Shown: piece by piece, positions 34,150 to 44,350 of the stretch | Position numbering within the stretch: position 1 is the first letter of the stretch | Layout of the letters: every line of letters starts with the position of its first letter | Assembly: GCA_016801885.1 (NCBI GenBank) | Contig: JAFBJY010001477.1 | Span: 42,512 to 106,511 of the forward strand | Reading direction: 5' to 3' | DNA length: 64,000 nucleotides | DNA from: Toxotes chatareus | Taxonomy: Eukaryota > Chordata > Actinopteri > Toxotidae | Position numbers and translations under genes: made by a program | Notes under the pieces: model-generated | Told to the model about the DNA's origin: nothing | Seen by the model: only the letters and a program-made list of their open reading frames with translations | The model's database searches: none

Positions 34150-36175
34150 TAGTGATGGGACGATGATACCTCAAGGAGTGTATTGACACACTAAACAAAC
34201 TGTGTCGGCACTGTATTGATACTGTGTTGGTCACCCAATAGTGACCCCTGCAGTAGTTATAAAATCATTGCAGGTAAAGAAATTCCTTGTTCGTGTAAAT
34301 GCTAAAACTGAGTTGGTATGTAAAATATAGCAAATTAGAGTAAAAATTCAGAGTTACAATTTTTTAACTTATGTGCACATTTGTCAACTTAACTGTTAAA
34401 TCATATGAAATAAAAGACAAAAAAGTGATTAGTTCATGAATTTTATTGAGAAACAAAGTTTGGTTTCTGGGTGTGTTTGTTTCTGCCAGGTAGCGTTGGA
34501 CTTCAATAATGGAGTCAGCTGTTGCGCTCCTCGTCTTCTGGGTCTCTGCAACCTCCATATCTAAAGTTTTCCAGAGATTGTGCCCTAAAAAATAGTTATT
34601 CATTACTTTATTATCACATGATATATCATATCATATAAGTGCCACAGAAATGTATTTTCATACCTGAACTGGGTTCTGACCCATGTGAAGAGCTAGGCTC
34701 TTCTTCTCTTGGGTCAGGCTCTTGGCTCCTCATTTCTTCTGCACATTCTGACTGCAGTCTCTTCACCGCTTCACTTGCCTTTTGCTGACTAACAAATCCA
34801 TTCTTTTTAAATCTGGGATCTAACAGAGTTGCCAGAGTCATCACACTGAGAGATTCCATGCATAAAATAGCGTCAGTTAGCCGCTTCCTCAGGTTTTCAG
34901 CCAGTTGCTGAGCAGCTGTTTTTGTCACTGTTGTGGCCTGGACGTTGAAGCTCAATGTGGAAGATATGCCTCCATATTCATAGACGTCCACATATCAGCT
35001 GTTAAAGTAACAGCAACGGCACTCTGGAGGTCCTTTTTGGTTTTCTCCTTTTCCTCCTCATATCTCTGGCTCACCAAGTCCTTGATGGTCTGAAAATAAC
35101 CATACAAATACTGTTACACCAATAAAATATAGTTATATAGTTAGTACAAACATATAATAAAAATTCTTAAACATACCTTCCTGCTTGGTAGAGCATATGA
35201 GGGTAGAATAAGCTTCAGGAGCTCCCTGAATCCCTCATTTTCAACAAAGCTGAGTGGCTGACAGTCTTTGATGATCATATTGACCACTGCCTCATCCACT
35301 GCTTGCTTGTTAGGAACTGCAAGCCAAAAGGAACTATTTTGTCAAAAGCTTAATAAAAGGACTGTAATTTTTACAAACAATATCAAATAGACATAAGACA
35401 CGTGGTGGTGTAGTGGTTAGCACTGTCGCCTCACAGCAAGAGGGTTGAGGTTCGATACCAGGCCTGGAGCCTGTCTGTTTGCATGCATGTTTTTTTAGCA
35501 CAATTTTTAGAGAGACTTTCAACATACCTGGGGTACTCTCACGAGTATCTGCCAATTCTTCATTGCCATGCCGAGCTCTATAATGCCTCAGCATTGATGA
35601 AGTGCTCTTATTGATATAAGATAGCTCTGTAGAGCAGAGCCGACACTTCACCTACAATAACATAAAAGTTAATTTATCTGAAAACAATTCAAACCTCTTA
35701 CCAGAACATTGCATTCACTTGTTAAAAAATAGACACCTCTCATGATTACGAGATCCGGATCTCATAATTACATGATAACATGAATAAAGCAACTCTAAGG
35801 CTCTTTAACTGACTATCATATGTATCACAGGTCATTCACTTGATAAACTGATAAAGTGAGTGCAATGCGCCACCGTAAAAATAGTATATAAAGGAGAAAA
35901 GATTTACCTTGTTTGGCGCCACGAGATCAAAATTATTCCATACCGGGAAAACTTCCTAGAACGATCCATGATCAAGCAAAACTCCATCCGACAAACCCAT
36001 TTACATGTTGATACAGTTTGTTTCTGATAAACACACTTTGGCGCGGCACATCCAAACGATACAGTTCCTGTATCGGTCACGTGATTCTTTCTTAAAGCAA
36101 TACACGCACCGATACGAGGTTTCCTCTTGAGCTCGGCACAGTGCTGATGCACCAGTGTCTCTCGCCCCATCACTA
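34150..36175 (-). mobile_element. BED-finger hAT transposon, internally deleted
   Basis: Ends in 14-bp terminal inverted repeats (TAGTGATGGGACGA at 34,150-34,163; its near complement at 36,162-36,175). Spliced transposase pieces remain on the minus strand. E1 at 35,969-35,908 has a 1-nt frameshift and a GTAAAT donor. E2 at 35,651-35,528 is the BED finger C-R-L-C ... H-Y-R-A-R-H. E3 spans 35,316-35,177. E4 at 35,089-34,664 joins '..TADMWTSMNMEAYL' directly to the late 'LLDPRFKK' region, so the catalytic core is deleted. E5 starts at 34,584 with 'LWKTLDMEV'. The C-terminal hAT dimerisation block is missing. Splice sites look usable. It resembles ZBED1-like hAT-Ac elements, non-autonomous. Confidence 0.85.
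35398..35490 (+). mobile_element. tRNA-derived SINE head inside the hAT intron
   Basis: Contains a polymerase III A box, 'tggtgtagtgg' (35,406-35,416), and a B box, 'ggttcgatacc' (35,449-35,459), with 'ttagcactgtcgcctcacagcaag' between. This is the well-known fish tRNA-like repeat head. There is no cloverleaf 3' half, so it is not a tRNA gene. It lies in the intron between E2 and E3 of the hAT element and supplies the tail of a false minus-strand frame. Confidence 0.8.
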
Positions 36176-36345
36176 ATGAGTTGAAGTTATTTTGGCTGGC
36201 TTGGCCTTATGGCTGAGCCTTTTGAGTTGGTGAAAAGTCAAACATCTTTATAGAGCGCCACAAGTGTGAGCTCCCCTGTCGACTTTTGCTCTTCCTTTTG
36301 CGGAAGAAATGCGTGCTAGATGTTGTCATTTCGCTTTGTCATTTC
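36173..36345 (+). repeat. About 200-bp repeat unit, right copy flanking the hAT element
   Basis: Matches 33,948-34,022 and then 33,841-33,906 in that order. It begins immediately after the right terminal repeat of the hAT element ('cacta' then 'atgagttgaag'). Its right side abuts the truncated SAMD3-like fragment. Confidence 0.75.
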
Positions 36346-36354
36346 GCATTTCAA

Positions 36355-36878
36355 TTTGTCTTGCTGTTGGATATCCATTCAATTCATACATAATACTCCC
36401 TACTCTATCAAGTATGTTGCTTTTCATAGCAGGAGTCACTGTCAGCAGGGAACCATCCTTTTATAAGCCTCATTCCCTTTCCTGAGCTTCAGTTCAACAT
36501 ATCGTAAGCAAAGGATGGTATGATAAATGGGTGAGGCCAGTGATTGGTACGACTGGTTGATGGAGACTCGACTGATGACCCACTGTCTGGCTGCTCTAAA
36601 CCACAAGTGTCCAGTGAGGATGCAGAGGGAGGTGAGATGGGCCGGTTCCTTCAGAATTATCTTCAAGCTTAGCTTCTCCGATGGTAGCTCAGATATGTCA
36701 GTCAAGTTGCAGAATTCATTGTTGAATTCTGGGTCACTAAACTGGACAACTATATTACCTGCTAGATTGAGCTTGCTTTTTAGTAAAGTCTTTAAATCAT
36801 CCACAGTCTCTGGAAGACAATCAATCTGCAATCTCCAGATGTCATCAGCTGCAAGGATGATGTGCAACATGTTGGCCA
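36355..36878 (-). pseudogene. PB1/SAMD3-like fragment (fish multicopy family)
   Basis: On the minus strand, after a 'ctctttaag' acceptor at 36,879, the frame reads M-A-N-M-L-H-I-I-L and continues with 'LPETVDDLKTLL', 'QFSDPEFNNEFCNLTDI' and 'SLKIILKE'. This is the PB1/ubiquitin-like domain at the start of fish SAMD3-like uncharacterised proteins. A later part, 'YVELKLRKGNEAYK', is reached only after a frameshift, and a third frame continues toward 36,360. It breaks off at the 200-bp repeat and no SAM domain follows. Most likely a truncated pseudogene copy; the true function of the family is unknown. Confidence 0.65.
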
Positions 36879-37065
36879 CTTAAAGAAGAGAATCATAATT
36901 TTAAGACAGTGGTTGGTGTCAATTCAGTTTCAATTCAGGGAATCAGTTAAATTCAAAATGCAAAATTAATGTATTGATAAATCATTAGAAATAATAGCCC
37001 CAGGAATTGAAAAAAAGAAGAGGAAGGAGAGGAGAGAAGGAAGAAAATGAGATAATAGATGATAC

Positions 37066-37379
37066 ACTTTAAAAGTTTCCCTATTTATCAAATGACATCT
37101 CAAATGAGTAAAATATTGTTTAAGACTACAAGGCTCAGAAAAATCACATAAATCACACTGTAATCGAGAAGTCAGTCCTTCAGATTTACAAGAATGAAAC
37201 CCATGCCTCAACAAATGATTCTTTAAAGCAACTTGTGTTTTAAAAGAACAAACACAGTCATTATAAATACATGGCAAGGGACATGATCTGCTGTAATGTG
37301 AGTGCTTTACTTTGTAATGTTTTATAATGCTATGCTGGTTTGGTGTGGAAAATTTACAATACTTGCAGATCCAAATCAT
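37066..37379 (-). pseudogene. C2H2 zinc-finger N-terminal exon, fish multicopy family
   Basis: The start ATG (37,379) directly follows a 'gtgcccccag' splice acceptor, so an untranslated exon lies upstream. Residues 3-6 are the first C-x-x-C pair, with H-x-x-x-x-H spacing following. A 'SCPLPCIYNDCVCSF' block is a second finger and 'CDLCDFSEP...HLRCH' a third. The frame is open to at least 'ETFK', where GTGTAT could be a weak donor. It may belong with the PB1/SAMD3-like exon 190 bp downstream. The partner gene body is missing, so I call it a remnant, but this exon itself is intact. Confidence 0.6.
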
Positions 37380-39035
37380 CTGGGGGCACAGATCCTCCAA
37401 GCCAGTCCTCCAGACCTGTAAAAGGAACATGCTCAGAAATATTTCATTTTGCCAAAAATTGGACATTTTATGAAGCAGCAACATGTCAGAAAAGCTAATT
37501 CACCAGCCAACAATGACTCATATTTGATACAGCAGTCAGTCTCACTGTTGAACTGCTCCACACTGCCATACCTCATTTGCTGATAACTAATATGTTTTTA
37601 TTGATTTATAGTGCTGAGACCCCAGTAGCCTTCTGAATATCATGTTCTCATGTTCTATGATGTGAACATCTGTCTATCCAAATACTGAACCCAGAGCAGC
37701 GCTGCACTTTTGTCCAGTAGTACACACCTGTAGCTTCACTTTTCATTCAAACAGTGTGGCTGCCACAGCTGTTAAATTTCATCAATGAGACCAACATTTA
37801 TCTTCCAAGAAGAATTTAACTAGCCAGCCGTTAACCTCCTAAAAACCTGTGGGTAAGTTAATTGGCTTACCCGAGGGGTGACGACAGAGCCGGCTGACAC
37901 TCAGAGGCGAGCAGCTGGGCTGCTTGTAGCCGAGCACCCACCCGGCCGCCGATCGGCTGGGCCACAGGTGGCTCTTCACTTCTCCGAAAACTTTATTGGG
38001 GATCTAAGCGGAACCTTTCTCGCATGAAAAACATGTTAAAACTTAATAAAGTGATAAACAACTAGCGAGAATTAGCCTATAACAGCTTATAGTTTACCTC
38101 ACACGCTATCGCTATCGGTTCGAGCGACATGCAATCTGGGAACTCCAGACCTGCCAACATGTACGCATTTCTCGTACTCAGCACCCATTTTGACCCTTAA
38201 GTACGATTCACTGCTCTCAATCGCATTTTGTTGCATCTTGGCGGTTTCAGTTTGTTTGCATTCTATGAAGTTTCTGCAGTTGTACACGGCTCCTCTGTGC
38301 TTTCAGACCACGATCGGGAAGCTGATCGGTTAACAGTATATAAGCGGAGTGAAAAAGCGAACTAGAGCGCTGTATTTGAAACCACTCGCCCACCTGCCCC
38401 TCCTAGCCAAATGCTTTGCACATTTATTTAATGTTGCTGTATACTATCGTGTTCACAGCGGCCAGGAATACTGTAATATGCAGTAACGGTAGAGTAAACC
38501 ATATCGAACAGTCGACTGTATTTGAAACACGCCTAATACCGGAATCGCACATGCAAATAAAAGCAGGTCTAAGGAGGTTTGCGCCGTGAATTTGCAGAAA
38601 AACAAAGCTAAGGAGCGAAGCTAAATCTGAACGGTACCAATGCATGCACACACAATTTTACCAAAGCCGTGGCCAAAAACAACTAGACGGCCCGCTTTTA
38701 TCTTAGATAGGTAAGGGAAATTCTGATATCAAAATGTCGTTGCTGAATTCTGACAGTTTGCTAGCTAAAAAGGGTAATATTTAGTAGATTTAAAGGCTCT
38801 TTGTAATAAATATCTTAAGAAACCTGACATGGAAACCATTTAAACAATGAAAAGAATGGCACTGACTGAACCTTTATAACTTACAAAAGTAGTTATTTAC
38901 CTCATTTTGTCACTGCAAGCGTGCTGTGTCTAGATTGAAATGGCCTCCTTTCCAAGTGAAACACGCCAATCTCTGACTTGTAGGGTTGTCCTAGGCCATT
39001 TTGCAGGGGCTATAACTGAACCAACTCAACAATCT
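37380..39035. other. Intergenic with GC-richer CpG block and TATA-like motif
   Basis: 37,850-38,000 is GC-rich with several CpGs between the two divergent C2H2-family pieces, and a TATATAAG lies at 38,337-38,344 on the plus strand. This could be the shared promoter area of the minus-strand C2H2 exon and the plus-strand pseudogene. No protein-coding frame with a domain is present. Confidence 0.35.
38337..38344 (+). promoter_or_regulatory. TATA-box-like motif
   Basis: TATATAAG followed by a CpG-containing stretch, about 0.7 kb upstream of the plus-strand C2H2/transposase-like pseudogene. Motif only; no start-site evidence. Confidence 0.25.
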
Positions 39036-39039
39036 GAGT

Positions 39040-40310
39040 TACCTAGACTGTTCTAATTTAACTGAGGAGTTGTGAACTTTGTAGTTCTCGTTTCTCCACT
39101 GAGAAGGATTACTTCCAACATCTTGGAGTTCATCTTAGGAAAAATCAAACTGTGCACTGTGTCTTTGAAGAGTGTGATTTCTACACAAATGTGTATTGAA
39201 CCTTTGATCATCACACAGATCCAGAAAACACGCCGAACATTCTTTGAGTGATTTCCGGCCACAAAATGTACATAAGTATGTAGCTCAGACAAATACCACA
39301 GACATTGCTGAATCACATTGTTCTGAGGCATGCGAGCATTCAGGAATATATTACTATAGAGGAGAGCATGAAACAGAAGATTTGAAAGGGAAGAAGTTGA
39401 ACTGAGCTTAGGCCACCTTTTATTAAAATTGGAGAGCATTTATAATGTGCCAAGCAAGTGCATTTCTGAAGTAGTGGCAGAGTTTCAGTTTATATCCTCC
39501 TCGGTGTCAGGTTCTGACATAAGAAATACTGTGAACTTATGTTTGAGGAAACATGACTGTGTACTTGATGACCTAGTCATCTCTGATTTAGTCAAACAGT
39601 TGAGTGAGTCAAACCTAATTAGCACAGCTTTAAGAGCTGATGGTCCTCTGCCACATCTTACAAAAGAAAGGAGTTCTATAAGAAGACTTTTAATGTGGTT
39701 GAGCCAGTTGAATTCATTCTGGACAAGAAGGAAGGTAAAACATTACAGTATGTTCCCATTCTTCAGTCATTGTCACAGATATCAAGCCTGAAAAAGACAT
39801 ACAGGAGAAGGCTTTCAATTCTTCATACAGTAGTCACAAGGGTAGATACGTTCAATTTGTGGCTTTTTGGAAAGCTTTTCTGGATCGCATGTCTGCAGGT
39901 TTTGTTTGGGGCAGCTCTCTGAGTTTCAGGAAAAGAAGTGAGAACTGGATCCTTCCAAGCCAGAACAAAACAAGAACATTCACTTAATGTGCAAGCAGCT
40001 TTGGAAAAGTCCCCTCTCAGGGACAGAGGCTGGTTTGGTGTGAAAAGGTAGTGTGCCTTAACTGATAAATTGAAATATTTTCATGTTTTGTCAGGGTATC
40101 CACCAGATCTGCTACCACGACCTGTTCGAGGGAATAGTGCCTCTGGAGTTGGCTTTGTGCCTTGATGTTCTGATCAAGAAAAAAATTTACAAGCTCATTC
40201 AACTAAATGACTTAATCAGACAGTTTTCCCCTACAAGTGGAACGGACAAAGCTGACAGTCCGCAGCCTGTACCACTGAATTTTGCCAGCTGGAAGAGCAG
40301 TGACTAATCT
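39040..40310 (+). pseudogene. C2H2 plus transposase-like multicopy fish gene, broken
   Basis: Plus-strand reading gives a C2H2 piece ('STEKDYFQHLGVHL', 'CVFEECDFYTNVY'), then stops. The middle region runs from 'LLLKLESIYNVPSKCI' (39,415-39,460) to 'VEPVEFILDKKEGKTLQYVPILQSLSQI' (about 39,696-39,785), reached by a frameshift. Last comes 'GYPPDLL', shifting frame into 'HDLFEGIVPLELALCL' (about 40,120-40,165) and 'PQPVPLNFASWKS'. There is no intron where frames change, so it is a decayed copy, possibly processed. The 'HDLxEGxVPxEL' motif recalls CACTA/tnp2-like transposases, an inference. It is inverted relative to the C2H2/SAMD3-like pieces at 36.4-37.4 kb. Confidence 0.7.
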
Positions 40311-40858
40311 ATTATAACATCATATGATATGTTTTGCACCTTATTTTAATTCAAAAGGCAAGACACACAAGATGCACAAAGAATAAGATCAATTTGCAAT
40401 GGACGTCGTGGTTACATCACTGCATTTACACTTGTGGTGGCAGAAAACCAGCAGAAAAAAGTCAGAGGTAAATGGGTGAGATCTTAAATTGACACCTGCC
40501 ATCTAAAGACACACCCTTTTTCTGCTGAGGTCACTGAAGATTAAACCTGACATGTACTTGATGCAAATACAAGAATACAGAGACACAACATTTCACTCAC
40601 AGCCAGGGGGGGTCCAAGACGCTGTCTTCTACAATTATCTTTATGCTCCACAACCACTGGACTAAAGTGAGCAGATGTAGGACTCTGTTGAATGTAAATG
40701 TCCTAGGTTTTCTAAAATTAACTCCTTCTACCTTAGACCAAAGATTTACCAATGACCCTATGTATGTACAGAAAAAGTTTCCAAATAAGTTACAATGATT
40801 AGTAATAACTTCCAGTTGTCAATATATATATCACCATGAATGCAAAACTTTCATTTTA
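40311..40858. other. Intergenic, nothing recognised
   Basis: Clean AT-rich sequence between the pseudogene and the left edge of the duplicated segment. No domain or named repeat seen. Confidence 0.4.
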
Positions 40859-40899
40859 GTTTCAAATGAGAACATATTGTTATTCCTACAACTTTTTTC

Positions 40900-42219
40900 C
40901 CAGTTAAGCAGGAAAAAGTTTGGTTTGCATTATCAGTAACATAACACAGCTCTGATATGGCTGTAATTGATCAGTAAACAGTGACATAAGGCTGATATCC
41001 CCAAGAAAGTACAAACAAGAGCACAGGGTGAGACTAAGATCCAAACTGTAGAGACTGAGGTAGAAGCTGCAAAAGTCCTGAGAGCTGAAAACAGAGAGAC
41101 GTTTTAGAACAGAGCTTTCTCTCTAATCTTCAGCATAGATACACAAGTTTAGCTACTGAAGACACAGCTAAGGAGAGGAGAATGTTGAGAGTTGGCAGTG
41201 TGGCCAGCTGTGTTACCAAGCACCGGTCACAGCAGTGCAGCCATCCTCTACTACCCTGGAACATTGTGTTCCCAGAATGCAGGGTTTACTTGTGGTCCCT
41301 AAAAGTCTCCAATAGAGAGAATGGGGAGGCAGAGCCCTCAGATATCAGGGCTCTCTACTGTGGAACCATCTACTAGTTTAGGTCTTGGAGGCAGAGCGCC
41401 TCTCCATGTGTTCAGAGGAGGCTTCAAACTTTCCTTTTTTGAGAACCATATAGTCAGAGCTGAGTAAGGCTTTTCCTTGAATGAGCCACTAGTTATGCTG
41501 CTATAGGTCTACACTGCTGGAAGACTTCCCATGATGCACTGATTTTCTCTCCTCCTCTCCCTCTCTCCATCTGTACATTCATATCCCATTAATGTATGTT
41601 ACTAACCCCGGAATCTTCTCTCTTCCATGGTGTTGTGCTTTCTAAATCTCTGCAGTTCTTCCCCACCTCCAGAGCACACCCAGGGAGTCTGGATCTGTGT
41701 GCTGGGAAAACTACTGTTCCACATGCAAAGCACTGGTGGTTGATACTTCAACATAAATGATAAAAAAAAGACTTGGAGGGCAGCCTGTTTCAACTATATC
41801 TCGTCCCAGACTGCCAAACCTCATGTTTTGCTTCTTTTGAACTTTGGGCGTCCCTTTTACACAGGACATGGACTGTGGATTTTATGCTCCATCATTTAGG
41901 AGGATCCAAAGCAACAACCACAAAAAATGATTTCAATTTACATAAAAGCATGTGAATGTTTTTGAACATTTGGCGTTTCAAAGATAAACTTGAAAAAATA
42001 GGCACTTTTTCCTTTAACACAAGCCATATAATGCTTTAGAAGCAAAAAATGAAACCTAAGTTGACAATATGAAAATCTCACCAGATACAATCAGCATAAA
42101 TAAACTGGGCATGTACTGGAAACCTTTGAGCTTAAGTTCTTGTGTGATTAGACATCATGCCAATGTAACAAACATCCCACTGAACTGAAACACTGACATC
42201 AACTAAAAAAGGTTTTTTG
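40900..42219. other. Unassigned part of segment B
   Basis: Conserved in order with 10.25-11.33 kb. Frames at 41,182-41,376 (plus) and 41,602-41,793 (minus) have no domain, and their counterparts in A are broken. Probably non-coding flank of cluster genes. Confidence 0.4.
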
Positions 42220-42535
42220 ACTTACTGCAAGAACCTTGCAGGTGATCTGGACTTTCCTGTAGTTTTCCTACTTGTCTTTGTAACAGCAGTAGCTCCTCCC
42301 TTCCTTGTCAATGAGTATGTGCAGGAAATATCTAGTGCTTCTTTTCTTCCTAAATCTTGAGCAGAGTCCTGTCCAGTCCAACTGTTTCTGCTCCTGTTTG
42401 ACTTGTAAGACTTGTCTCTGGCTGTGTGTCCACTTACTGCAACCTGTGACATCAGACTTGTAGAGATGTTGATACATCAAAGGCATCAAAGGACAAACTC
42501 TATCTGTCTGCTTCATACACACACACACACATTGT
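42220..42535 (-). repeat. Exon-like unit with CA tract and GTAAGT donor
   Basis: Reverse complement of the 32.8-33.06 kb unit and clean version of 11.34-11.57 kb. On the minus strand it reads a TG tract, a 'tttgatgcctttgatgtatc' string, a body with 'gagcagaaacagttggactgg' and '..ggagctactgctgttacaaagac', then 'ggttcttgca' and GTAAGTC. The conserved donor suggests a duplicated, perhaps untranslated, exon. Two overlapping minus-strand frames of 76-86 codons run through it without a known domain. Confidence 0.65.
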
Positions 42536-43481
42536 TACGTCTTAATATGATTGTGAGGACACACCATAACTGAAAGCTAACATTAACCAAAAACATAACC
42601 CATACTAATGATATTCAATCTTCTCAAAATACCAAATGAATTACAACAATAAACACTCAGGACCATTCAGCTGGGTTGTTGAATTCAGCACCAAGGACAG
42701 CAACAGCTGAACTGTACACAGACTTCATGTACTATTACACAGCAAATTCACAAAAGTACTAAAATCTGAGTCAGGCAAAAAAAGAATTGTGAAAAGAAGT
42801 TACATTTCTGGGTTTATTTTATAACTCTGACTTCTGGTGTGTGTTAAGGTGTACACCAGGCCGAGATTGGATTTTGGGTTTATTCCTGGTGTTCAGGATC
42901 TGGTTTTAACTCTGTCCCTGGAGATCACGACACATTTTATCCTTGGCATGAGCAGCAGCTGAGGAGCGTCGTCCACAAGGCTGGTAAGAGCAGGATTTTT
43001 TATCAAAAAGTACTTTTAAATGTGTGATATTTGTCATTGTTCTCACTTTATCTACTTACATAGTGCCGCTAATGATTTCTGAGCTTGATGTAGACATGTA
43101 ACCCATTACTTTTACTCCATTATTTAGAGCAAAGTAGCTCCCGCAGCATTAGTTAGCTAACTAATCCTTAGCTGCCATTTATTGGAGCTATTAGCTTTCA
43201 CTCAAACGTTAATATCAATATGTGTACTGTCTGTAGGCGTGTGATGTGTCTGTATAATGATGATGACAAAACTGTTTGATAAGCTTCACAAATTTAATGA
43301 CGACGCATCTTGAAGGTAATTAATACTGTTTTGAAATAACCATCCAACAATGCAACCCGCATAATGTCGCTGTTTAAAGAGAATAATTTCCGGCTCAGCG
43401 CCGGAGGCGCGCTGAAAAGTCAGTTTGGCTAGCATGCTAACAGTTGAGCTTATAAACTGTAACCTTGCTGTTTAGACAGCA

Positions 43482-44350
43482 GTGAGAAACAATGTATTTT
43501 ATGATGTAGTTGGGATAAACTTTAACGAACATATTATTCTCAGACATGCGACATTTCTTCCTTTATCAAACCAACATATTGATCGAAGTACAACATGGAA
43601 GAAGAAGGACATTAAACTGGAGAGGCTTGCTTCTCAGATTTTTCTCAGTGCAGGTCAGTCAGATGTTTTACAGTATTAAATTAATAAAGATGTAAACATG
43701 TTGGTAACGTGGAGTTGTTATGGTATAGTCCAGCAGAAGTTTCTTATCCAGAGACTACAACACTGAAAATCCTGAGATCAACAGGGAGCAGGGTAGATGA
43801 GGATGTTTCAAGATCTGTGTTTTTCATCTACAGTGATGATGGTAGGACATTTAAAACATTCATATTTAGCTACACTTATATTTTGAGAGATTTGTATCTT
43901 GACACAGACAAAAATATGTGATTGTGAAGGGAAGTGGATGATAAGAATTCCAAAGTACAGTATTTAATCAGTTCATATTAAACATATATGTTGTCTGTTT
44001 AGACCTCCCATCTACTAAACATCTATGAACCTGGCTGATCGTTCAGACCACAATGAGAATATGACCCTCACTACTTGGTAAGCAGAGTTATAGGTAATGA
44101 TAATGTTTTGTCTTGAGACCAGGTAATATCCAGCCAGGTATGTGATATAGTTTTTAATGTGCAGGAAGAACCACCTTCATCCCAGAGTAGAGTGGAGCTA
44201 AAGAAAAGCAGGTCCCATCATCCAGAACATATGATGATCAGGCAATCGAGAATGAATGCATGGAAGCCATATCTCCCTTCTACCACATGTAAATCCTACA
44301 GCTCTAGTAAGTTACAGAGGATTGGAAAATATTTCTACTACTATGCATAG
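43482..44350 (+). other. Possible exons of an unrecognised spliced locus
   Basis: Two open stretches look like exons. The one near 43,710-43,840 ('SYPETTTLKILRSTGSRVDEDVSRSVFFIYSDDG') ends at a GTAGG donor-like site. The other starts after 'ttttaatgtgcag' at 44,161 and reads E-E-P-P-S-S-Q-S-R-V-E-L-K-K. A preceding open stretch (43,482-43,640) ends in 'KLERLASQIFLSAG' before GTCAG. Part of the middle exon is conserved in segment A (12.15-12.23 kb). I do not recognise the protein; it could be a transposon or an unknown gene. Confidence 0.3.

Noticed and set aside
35398..35490. tRNA gene
   Set aside because: Has polymerase III A and B boxes but no foldable 3' acceptor half and matches the common fish tRNA-derived SINE head; called a SINE instead.
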